DNA of 64,000 nucleotides, taken from the NCBI RefSeq assembly GCF_009857605.1, contig NZ_WWCT01000022.1:78632-142631 (forward strand), written 5' to 3'. The notes under the pieces are model-generated. The model was not told the origin of the DNA. It made no database searches and was given only the letters and a program-made list of their open reading frames with translations. The stretch is from Duganella levis (GTDB taxonomy: Bacteria > Pseudomonadota > Gammaproteobacteria > Burkholderiales > Burkholderiaceae_D). The position numbers and the translations under genes are program-made. Of the stretch, positions 57,454 through 64,000 are shown one piece after another. Numbering within the stretch: the stretch's first letter is position 1; the number at the start of each line of letters is the position of its first letter.

Positions 57454-60285
57454 TCAAGCAGCTTTCGCTGCTTCGTCCTTACGGCGTTGCAGCACGAAGA
57501 TCGGCTGCGCCCACTCGGTATCCTTTTTCTTCTTGCTCGTGATGAGCGTCAGTTCCGAAGGATCGTAGACGTCCGTATTGTGCGTCAGCGGGGTCGTCAT
57601 CAGGTACTGGGCGTCGGTATTCTTAAGGAACTCGCCGACCAGCTGGATGTTACGGATATCCAGGTGGGCAAACGGTTCGTCGATGAACACGAAGCCGCCG
57701 GAGCCTTCTTCCGATTTCAGCAAGCCAATCAGCAGCACCAGCGATTTCATCACCTGCTGGCCGCCCGACGCTTCACCGTCGTTCATGCCGATCACGCCCT
57801 TGCCGTCAAACTTGAAGCGCACGTGCAGGCCGGCCTGCGCCAGTTGCACGTCGTCGTTCTCCAGTCGCACCGGATCGGCGCTCACCTCGATGCCGGCCAG
57901 CTGGCCCAGCTCCTTGATGTTGGCCGCATAGGTCTTGACGGTGTAGCGCAGACGCTCGATGTAAGCGCCGCGTGCATTGCCGGTGGCCTCGATCGCGCGG
58001 TTGTTCTGGTAGCGGCGCTCTTCGGTTTCCGACTGGCGCGAATGCAGCTGGTCGTTCAGGCGCTGGTACTGGTCGATCACGGTCGCATCCAGTTCCCAGT
58101 CGCTGCGCGCCAGGCTGGCTTCCAGGCTGTGCACCCGCAGGTTGACCTGGTGCGCATTCTGGTGTTCCTTGACCAGCGCGGTGCGGCGCGCAGGACGACG
58201 CCAGCCTTGCGGCAGATGGCGCCAGCTCTTGCGCAGCACCAGCAGCGCCTTGGCGTGTTCGGTACGCTGCTCCAGCACGCGCTTGTGATTCAGGCGCATG
58301 CCGGCTTCCGACTCCGACAAGGCGAAGCGCGCGTTCTGCCAGGTGGTGTCGGCGCGGGTGCGCGTGACCACGGCGGTCTTGATCAGGTTTTGCAGTTCAC
58401 CCAGACGTGCACCGACTTCGCTGCGTTCGGCGCGCAGCGGCAAGGCGTTGCGCGCCGCTTCGTCGAATTCCTCGGCGCGCGCGCCCAGTTCCTTGGCCGC
58501 GTCCACGCCGGCCAGGCGGGTTTTCAGCGAACTGATTTCGGTCGCCAGCTTGGACACCAGCAGCGTCAGTTGATCTTCCTGTGCCTCCAGCGCCGGCAGC
58601 GATTTCTGGATCGCTTCCATACGCTGCGTGCGGCCGGCGGAACCGAAGCGGTAACGCGACACTTCCACGAACAGCGAGCGGCCGCCGCGGCGTTCGCGGT
58701 GATACGCGTCCGGCGTGATCCACTCTTCGTTACTGCCCAGCTTTGCGCCGACGTCCACGCTGTCCACGCGGGTAATGCGCGACAACTGTTCCACCAGCCA
58801 TGCCGGCACCTTGGCCGAGAACTTCACCACCGACATCAGCGTGTCGTCCTTGACTACCGGTGCATGCACCAGGTCCGGCACGATGAAGTGGCGATAGCGT
58901 TCCTTCTCCGCCAGGCGGTACGCTGCAGCGGCGTCGGACGATTTATCCAGCAGCACCACGGAAGCATAGCCCCCCAGCACGCCTTCAATCGCGCCCTGCC
59001 ACTTGGCATCGGTCACCTCGACGATGTCCGACAACATGGCGTGGCTGATGCCGGCGTCGTTCAGCGCGCGGCGCATGGTGCGCTGCACTTCCGGCTCCGG
59101 CATCGCGGTCTTGCCTTGCAGCGCGGAGATGGTCGACAGTTCGCCGGCGATCTTCGACGCTACCGCATCGCGCGCGGTGCGCTGGCGCGCCAGTTCGATT
59201 TCTTTCTCTTGCAGCGTCTTGGCCACTTCGGCCAGGTCCGAACCGGAGTCCGACGCCAGCTTTTCCAGACGCGCCTTCTGTTCCAGCAGGCTTTCCAGCG
59301 GCTTCAGTTTGCCGTTGATGTGCGTCAGGCGGGTTTGCAGCGAGGTCGATTCCTGCTCCAGCACCGTCTCGTGGCTTTGCGCGTCCGACAGCGCCTTGGC
59401 TTGCGCGGCCAACAGGTTGCGCTTGTCGGCCAGTTGCGAGTCGGCCTGCAGCAGCGGCTTGCGCGCTTCGCGCAGCTGGCGGCTCAGGTTAGCGTGCTTC
59501 TCGCGCGCTTCGTGATATTCCAGCGACGGCAGCACTTCCTCTTGCAGGTTGCGGCGCTCCTTGTTCAGGTCTTCCCACTGGTGGTAATTGGCCACGCGCA
59601 GGCGCAGGCCTTCCAGGTTGGTGCGGGAAGCTTCCAGCTCCGCTTCGAAGCGTTTCAGCTCCGTCTCGGTGTCGCGCTGGTGGCGCTTGGCTTCGTCGTA
59701 AGCGTCCAGCACTTCCTTGTCGCCGAATACCTGGAACACCAGGTCCAGCAACTGACGCGGCGCGTATTCGCACAGCTTGTCGGTTTCGCCCTGCTCAAGC
59801 GCCAGCACTTTGGCCATGGCCGGCGACAGGCCGGCTGCGGCCAGGCGCTTGCGGTAGTTTTCCACGCCGAGCCAATCGCTGCCTGGCTCGCCGATGTCTT
59901 CGATCTGCACATTACCCGGACGCATAAGGTACTGGCGCTTCCAGTCGCCGCCGTTCTTCTGGATCTGGCAGAACAGCGTGACTTCGTCGTCGCTGAAGAA
60001 GCCCGAGCTGCGGAACGGACGGTTGGACAGCTGGCGGCCCATCGGCTTGTTGTCCACCACGGCGCGCAGCCAGGCTGTCTGCTGGCCGCTGTGGCGCGCA
60101 TAGTGCTTGTAGGTGCGGCCCATCGAGCAATCGAGGCCGAACAGCGTGCGCAGTGCATCCAGCAAGGTGGTCTTGCCGGAACCGTTCTGGCCCGCGATGG
60201 TGATGATCTTGGCGTCCAGCGGGATGTTCTTGATGCGTTGCCAGTAATCCCAGTGGACCAGTTCTAGCGATTTAATATGAAACAT
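57454..60285 (-). CDS. MukB/MksB-like SMC ATPase
   Basis: 943 residues. Walker A GQNGSGKT at residues 32-39, ABC signature SGGQ at 840-843, and Walker B FVFIDE with Asp869-Glu870, followed by the D-loop (HLD). Between them are two long coiled coils (about 210-400 and 560-760) around a hinge region (about 405-525, with GVLGGYASVVLLDKSSDAAAAYRL). This is a complete SMC architecture, but shorter than MukB (about 1480) and most MksB proteins. It follows the MukE-like gene by two bases in a three-gene operon. It is predicted to be the motor of a bacterial condensin. An antisense 926-codon reading is a shadow. Confidence 0.88.
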   Translation of the reverse strand: MFHIKSLELVHWDYWQRIKNIPLDAKIITIAGQNGSGKTTLLDALRTLFGLDCSMGRTYKHYARHSGQQTAWLRAVVDNKPMGRQLSNRPFRSSGFFSDDEVTLFCQIQKNGGDWKRQYLMRPGNVQIEDIGEPGSDWLGVENYRKRLAAAGLSPAMAKVLALEQGETDKLCEYAPRQLLDLVFQVFGDKEVLDAYDEAKRHQRDTETELKRFEAELEASRTNLEGLRLRVANYHQWEDLNKERRNLQEEVLPSLEYHEAREKHANLSRQLREARKPLLQADSQLADKRNLLAAQAKALSDAQSHETVLEQESTSLQTRLTHINGKLKPLESLLEQKARLEKLASDSGSDLAEVAKTLQEKEIELARQRTARDAVASKIAGELSTISALQGKTAMPEPEVQRTMRRALNDAGISHAMLSDIVEVTDAKWQGAIEGVLGGYASVVLLDKSSDAAAAYRLAEKERYRHFIVPDLVHAPVVKDDTLMSVVKFSAKVPAWLVEQLSRITRVDSVDVGAKLGSNEEWITPDAYHRERRGGRSLFVEVSRYRFGSAGRTQRMEAIQKSLPALEAQEDQLTLLVSKLATEISSLKTRLAGVDAAKELGARAEEFDEAARNALPLRAERSEVGARLGELQNLIKTAVVTRTRADTTWQNARFALSESEAGMRLNHKRVLEQRTEHAKALLVLRKSWRHLPQGWRRPARRTALVKEHQNAHQVNLRVHSLEASLARSDWELDATVIDQYQRLNDQLHSRQSETEERRYQNNRAIEATGNARGAYIERLRYTVKTYAANIKELGQLAGIEVSADPVRLENDDVQLAQAGLHVRFKFDGKGVIGMNDGEASGGQQVMKSLVLLIGLLKSEEGSGGFVFIDEPFAHLDIRNIQLVGEFLKNTDAQYLMTTPLTHNTDVYDPSELTLITSKKKKDTEWAQPIFVLQRRKDEAAKAA

Positions 60286-60287
60286 GC

Positions 60288-61058
60288 TTAGTCCTTGGCT
60301 GGAGTGTCGTCTTCAATCGGAGCCGGCGGCGGAGGCGGCGCTTCGAAGGCGGGAAGAATCTCTTCTTCGATGATTTCGTCGACGCTTTCAACCTCGATCG
60401 GCGGCGCGCTGCGCGGCACCGGAATGATCTGCGGCGGCGAACGTTTGAACACGTCGGCCAGCGCGCCGTTGACGATGCGCTCTTTCAGCACGTCGGTATC
60501 CATCAGCAGGTCCAGCAGCGGACCTTCGACGATCACGTCGCCGCGCCGTTCGATGAAGCCCAGCTTCGACAGGATGCCGAGGTTCATGTCCAGGCGCGTC
60601 TTCTTGCCCAGCTTATCGCCGAAGTCGGCCAGCAGCGCCTTGTAAGCGATGCCGATCGAGGTGTCTTCCGCGCGTGGCAGTGGTTTCTCGGTGCCGAACA
60701 TATCGTTCTGGTCATCTTCCGCGTGCTGGTGGGTCTCCTGGCGTTCGCGCTTGGGCAGGATGATCTGCGCCCACAGCACCACCAGCAGCGCCACGCCATC
60801 GCGCGACAAGCCGAAGTTATTGTTTTGCCAGACATCCTTGGCGCCGAAAATCTTCGGCTCCATATTGCGGTGCAGGGCCAGCGTCACGTGGTCGGCATAC
60901 ACGTTGTCGAGTAGCTTGAGGCCAACCGCCAGCAGGCGGCCGTCGACCTCTTTGCGGAACTGTTCATCCGACAGCACGCGCTTGACCAGTTTGTCGTCGC
61001 GGCGCAGGGTCTGGTGCGACAGCAGGCGCGCGATCAGGATTTGGGAATCGTCATTCAT
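60288..61058 (-). CDS. MukE/MksE-like condensin subunit (DUF4194-like)
   Basis: 256 residues. Mostly helical with winged-helix features: LIARLLSHQTLRRDDKLVKRVL, RDGVALLVVLWAQIILPKRER, and GILSKLGFIERRGDVIVEGPLLDLLMD. This is the pattern of MksE/JetB (DUF4194) subunits, whose wing ends in a short '.lt.l...d'. A Pro-rich acidic C-terminal tail (PPPPPAPIEDD) is disordered. It overlaps the upstream kleisin-like gene by eight bases, and the SMC gene starts two bases after its stop. It is expected to bind the kleisin and modulate DNA loading. Confidence 0.82.
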   Translation of the reverse strand: MNDDSQILIARLLSHQTLRRDDKLVKRVLSDEQFRKEVDGRLLAVGLKLLDNVYADHVTLALHRNMEPKIFGAKDVWQNNNFGLSRDGVALLVVLWAQIILPKRERQETHQHAEDDQNDMFGTEKPLPRAEDTSIGIAYKALLADFGDKLGKKTRLDMNLGILSKLGFIERRGDVIVEGPLLDLLMDTDVLKERIVNGALADVFKRSPPQIIPVPRSAPPIEVESVDEIIEEEILPAFEAPPPPPAPIEDDTPAKD

Positions 61059-62412
61059 CAGACTTGTCGCCTTCCGGATTCAAAGACAGTGAGAGGGAGG
61101 CAAGGGAAATCGCTGCGACTTCGAGGTCGGGCAGCTGGACCATTTCATCTTGTGGCGAGAACGTCACCGGCAGGCGCGCCAGCGCCGCCGTGGCGCCTTG
61201 CAGGCGGGCCTCGTCGGCGTCGCCCAGCAGCGGCAGCAGCGAGGCGCGGTACGAGGCCACGGCGAACGACGCCGGCAACAGCGACTCGTGCGCCTGGATG
61301 GCTTTCGGCGACTCTTCGGCGATGCTCGGGAAATTGCCCAGCGCCGCAAAGTCGGACAGGCGCGCCAGCCAGTCGTCCAGCTCCTGCTGCATGGCAGGGC
61401 CGTCGCTGATGGTGGTCGGTGCATCCTCGCCGGACGGCAGGCCATTGGATACGGTGGTGTTTATGCGGTCGGCCATTAATTCAGTTTCTGCTACGTCGAT
61501 CATTTCTGCGGGCGTGATGAACAGCGGGACCACCGGCTGGTCGATGGCGTCGATGGCCAGCGAGGCCAGGTCGTCATGCAGCAGCAGCCAGCGCTTGATG
61601 TCGGTGGTGGACAGGCCGGACTGGCCCAGGTGCACCCGCTGGCGCTCGATCTGGTTCAGGGCGCGCGAGAACATGCCCTGCATGTTCAGCAGCGCCGATT
61701 GCGCGCGGCCGATGGCCTGCGCGGCTTTGTGCGTGGCGCTGTCGGCGTTTTCGTCGGTGAGGATGGCGCGCAGGATCTCCGAGCCCTTCTCCACCCAGTC
61801 GCAGGCCATGTGCCACTTGGCCTGCGAAGCGCGCAGGCGGAATTCGGAACCCGACGCAATCGCGTCCGAGAATTCCTCGGTCAGCTCCATCAGGCGGCCC
61901 AGCAGGTGATTCAGCTGGTCGACGGTAACGCCGCCCATCACCTGGGCGCCGGCCACCTGCGACAGCAGGAAGCCCATTTCGGCGTTGTCGTCTTCTTCCT
62001 TGCCCAGGGCGAGCAAGGCGTCGATGGCTGACAGCACGTTGCGCGCCATCGGCGTCACGCGGTACACGCCCTGTTGCGCATCCCACGCCAGCAGCTGGTT
62101 GGTGCGCAGGCGCATCAGCACCGTCTCCAGCGACTCGGGCAGCAGGTAAGCCAGGCGGGTATTGATGTCGGCGCGGGTGAAGCTGGTGGACGCGGTATCG
62201 GCGGCCAGCTCGCGCAGCACCAGCAGACGTACCAGCACGCCATCGAAACCGCCATGGAACAGCGCCGTAAACACCTGCAGCAGCGGCTGCGCGCGTTTCA
62301 GGTGATAGACCTGCTCAATCTCGTCGGCGGAAATGTGCGGCTGGAAGTGGGCCTGCAAGCTGTCTTGCACTTGCGGGTCCGATGCGGCTTCACTAGTTGT
62401 AGGTTCGATCAT
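61051..62412 (-). CDS. MukF/MksF-like kleisin subunit
   Basis: 453 residues from the ATG at 62410-62412; an ATG at 62439 would add nine residues. Helix-rich, with an N-terminal winged-helix dimer-type region (about 25-130, LYHLKRAQPLLQVF-like start, INTRLAYLLPESLETVLMRLRTNQLLAWD). A long helical middle (about 150-290) and a linker to a C-terminal small domain follow. This is the layout of MukF-like kleisins. First gene of the operon. Identity as kleisin is inferred from size, layout and the MukE-like and SMC genes after it. Confidence 0.75.
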   Translation of the reverse strand: MIEPTTSEAASDPQVQDSLQAHFQPHISADEIEQVYHLKRAQPLLQVFTALFHGGFDGVLVRLLVLRELAADTASTSFTRADINTRLAYLLPESLETVLMRLRTNQLLAWDAQQGVYRVTPMARNVLSAIDALLALGKEEDDNAEMGFLLSQVAGAQVMGGVTVDQLNHLLGRLMELTEEFSDAIASGSEFRLRASQAKWHMACDWVEKGSEILRAILTDENADSATHKAAQAIGRAQSALLNMQGMFSRALNQIERQRVHLGQSGLSTTDIKRWLLLHDDLASLAIDAIDQPVVPLFITPAEMIDVAETELMADRINTTVSNGLPSGEDAPTTISDGPAMQQELDDWLARLSDFAALGNFPSIAEESPKAIQAHESLLPASFAVASYRASLLPLLGDADEARLQGATAALARLPVTFSPQDEMVQLPDLEVAAISLASLSLSLNPEGDKSDE

Positions 62413-62493
62413 TCTTTGCCATTCTGTGCACCCCGCCATTGTATTTTTTACAAATAAACCTCATTGTCGCGGGGGCGTCAGTATAGCAGGAGC

Positions 62494-63240
62494 CTACTTC
62501 TTCACGACCTTTTCCAGAGTCTGGTCGACGAAGTCGCCGTCATTGTCGTTAAAGCGCACCCGCACCGGGTACCAGTCCATCGACGGCGCCAGCCACAGGT
62601 CGACCTGCTGGCCCTTGGCATCCGGCGGCGGCGCCTTGACCAGGTGCACCGCGCTGACGTCGCCGGCGCCGGTCTGCACGTTTTCGGTGCCGACTACCTT
62701 GAAGCTCCACTGCTCGGCGTCGCGGCGGCCGGCCACGAACAGATGCCATTCGCTGCCGGTTTTGAATTTGTCCGGCGCGGCGCGGCCCAGCGCGGCCAGC
62801 TGCCATTGCGCGCTGCTGCGATCCTGCTCCCCCCCGAGTATCGGATAGGTGACGTCGCTTTCAGTAAATGCAATAGCCTTGGCGTCGCGCTTGAAACTGG
62901 TGGTGTACGGTTCCTTGCGCATGCGCTTCTCGTAGAAGCTGGCCGGCGCCAGCCCGAAGTCGTCGATGGCGCCTTCGCTGCGGTTCTCGACCACCTTGCC
63001 GAAGATGGCGGCGCGACTCTCGGTGTTGATCGCGTATTTGCCGTCGCCGGCGCGCCACTGCACGGTGGCGGTGCCGTTCAGCGCCAGGCCGCTCTGCTTG
63101 ATCTTCAGGTTGTAGCTCAGGTCCGCCGACGGCGGCACGCTGGTCGGGCGCTTGACGCTGGGATGTTCGCCGCTGGGCTCTGCTGCTTGCGCGGCATAGG
63201 CCAGCAATAGCGCGGCGCAGAGGGTAGTGATCTTTTTCAT
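62494..63240 (-). CDS. DUF3108 periplasmic protein
   Basis: 248 residues. Signal peptide (about 1-19, ending AQA), then a DUF3108 beta-fold: NLKIKQSGLALNGTATVQWRAGDGKYAINTESRA, VENRSEGAIDDFGLAPASFYEKR, and C-terminal LWLAPSMDWYPVRVRFND. DUF3108 proteins are envelope beta-rich proteins of unknown function. It starts one base after the stop of a paralogue, and both share the blocks EGxIDDxGxAP and WLAPxxxWYP. Confidence 0.85.
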   Translation of the reverse strand: MKKITTLCAALLLAYAAQAAEPSGEHPSVKRPTSVPPSADLSYNLKIKQSGLALNGTATVQWRAGDGKYAINTESRAAIFGKVVENRSEGAIDDFGLAPASFYEKRMRKEPYTTSFKRDAKAIAFTESDVTYPILGGEQDRSSAQWQLAALGRAAPDKFKTGSEWHLFVAGRRDAEQWSFKVVGTENVQTGAGDVSAVHLVKAPPPDAKGQQVDLWLAPSMDWYPVRVRFNDNDGDFVDQTLEKVVKK

Positions 63241-63241
63241 A

Positions 63242-64000
63242 TTATTTACCTGCCTGTGTCATCTTGATGTCGGAGACGGTCTGCGTGTTCACAGCGCCGT
63301 TCCCCTCGGTTACGCGAATCTGCATCGGATACCAGTTGATTCCCGGCGCCAGCCAGATTTCCAGCTTGGACGAATACGAGCCGGGTTTCGCCGGCCGGCT
63401 CAAATGCCATGTCACGATCTTGCCGGTGTTGGTATCCAGTTCTTCTTCGCCCACCAGCTGGAAGCGGTTGATGGTGGCGTCCTTGGCGTCGGCGACCTGG
63501 ATATCGATATCACTGCCAAACTGGTTGACGTCGGCCCGGCCGATGCCGCCCAGCTGGAACGGCACCGTGACCTGGTCCTGCGCGCCCACCATCAGCGGGA
63601 AGCTGGCTTCCGACGCCGAAAACGTGATGGTGCCGGCATCGCGGTTGAAGTGGGTCGCGGTTTCGGCGCGGCGCGCGCGCTTTTCCGTCGACTTGAGCGG
63701 CGCGATGCCGTAATCGTCAATCTCGCCCTCGCTGCGCGACGTCAGCAAATTCAGACGCGTGATCAGCAAGCTCAGACCCGCCTGCACCGATGCCTGATAG
63801 TGGCTGCCGTCAGTATGCCACGTCATGGTCGCGGAGCCTGTCCATTTGGTGCCGTCCGGGTCGACCCGGTCCAGCGACATCTCAAACACGGCGGGCGGCG
63901 GCAGGTTGACCTTGTAGCGCCGCATGCCCAAGCGCGGCGACGCCTCCGGCTTGGCCTCGGCCGGCGTGTCGCCCGGCGCCACTGCCGGCGGCGGCGTGCC
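63242..64000 (-). CDS. DUF3108 protein, 5' end beyond the window
   Basis: The frame is still open at the right edge, so only about 252 C-terminal residues are visible. A Pro-rich linker (PPPAVAPGDTPAEAKPEAS) is followed by the DUF3108 fold: VFEMSLDRVDPDGTKWTGSATMTWHTDGSHYQAS, SRSEGEIDDYGIAP and IWLAPGINWYPMQIRV. The GTG at 63980-63982 is unlikely to be the start because coding-like sequence continues upstream of it. It forms an operon with the next DUF3108 gene (one-base gap). Confidence 0.8.
   Translation of the reverse strand, partial: GTPPPAVAPGDTPAEAKPEASPRLGMRRYKVNLPPPAVFEMSLDRVDPDGTKWTGSATMTWHTDGSHYQASVQAGLSLLITRLNLLTSRSEGEIDDYGIAPLKSTEKRARRAETATHFNRDAGTITFSASEASFPLMVGAQDQVTVPFQLGGIGRADVNQFGSDIDIQVADAKDATINRFQLVGEEELDTNTGKIVTWHLSRPAKPGSYSSKLEIWLAPGINWYPMQIRVTEGNGAVNTQTVSDIKMTQAGK

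Noticed and set aside
57487..60267. A 926-codon plus-strand reading opposite the SMC gene.
   Set aside because: The minus strand shows Walker A, signature and Walker B motifs; the plus-strand product is low-complexity His/Gln/Arg-rich, a typical shadow.

Overview
The window is high-GC proteobacterial chromosome. Gene content, family make-up and intergenic style fit the Burkholderiales, most likely the Oxalobacteraceae (Massilia/Duganella/Rugamonas group). This placement is an inference from gene families, not from a marker gene. No rRNA, tRNA, CRISPR array, transposase or integrase was seen. The most obvious compositional shifts are the first 4 kb and the 30.3-42.4 kb type VI secretion island; both look lower in GC than their surroundings, and the Rhs tip and its partner gene are distinctly AT-rich.

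Layout. (1) 1-4.0 kb: an accessory array of small, mostly unrecognised genes on the + strand (membrane proteins, secreted proteins, a DUF4304 protein, a minimal nucleotidyltransferase). A short GC-rich motif (core GGCCAATAGCGG) recurs in their gaps. (2) 4-20 kb: mixed metabolic and envelope genes. These include an AraC/GyrI-type regulator, OsmC, alpha/beta hydrolases, two tandem Ala/Lys-rich secreted miniproteins, an SDR, an M28 peptidase, a large DUF6701 (MshQ-like) surface protein, a dienelactone hydrolase, a thioesterase, DUF3016, a Tat-exported PhoX-type phosphatase behind a clear Pho box, and a lipoprotein sugar dehydrogenase. (3) 20-30 kb: an HD-GYP response regulator, a TonB-dependent receptor with a secreted SAM hydrolase in one operon, AraC regulators, an isochorismatase followed by a SnoaL-like gene broken by one amber codon, and a soluble GAF-GAF histidine kinase.

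(4) 30.4-42.3 kb: a minus-strand T6SS effector-delivery operon, tssF-tssG-vgrG-DUF2169-rhs-partner gene. The Rhs protein has a DUF4150 PAAR-like head and an AT-rich C-terminal tip, and its stop codon overlaps the start of a putative immunity gene. No sheath, membrane-complex or ClpV genes are present. (5) 42.4-57.4 kb: small unknown genes, a CHASE/PAS/GAF/GGDEF diguanylate cyclase directly abutting queC, the tamA-tamB operon, an overlooked 37-residue Pro/Asp-rich ORF opposite the tamB stop, an S9-family peptidase and a CcdC-like membrane protein. (6) 57.4-62.4 kb: a three-gene MukFEB/MksFEB-like condensin operon without the nuclease subunit seen in Wadjet systems. (7) 62.5-64 kb: two tandem DUF3108 envelope proteins, the first cut by the window end.

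Two cyclic-di-GMP proteins (an HD-GYP phosphodiesterase and a GGDEF synthase), the surface protein, the T6SS island and the TAM complex give the window an envelope and surface-interaction flavour. The best leads are the intergenic motif array at the left end, the receptor/SAM-hydrolase operon with a hairpin touching its start codon, the Rhs tip/immunity pair, the nuclease-less condensin, and several small ORFs and start-codon anomalies.
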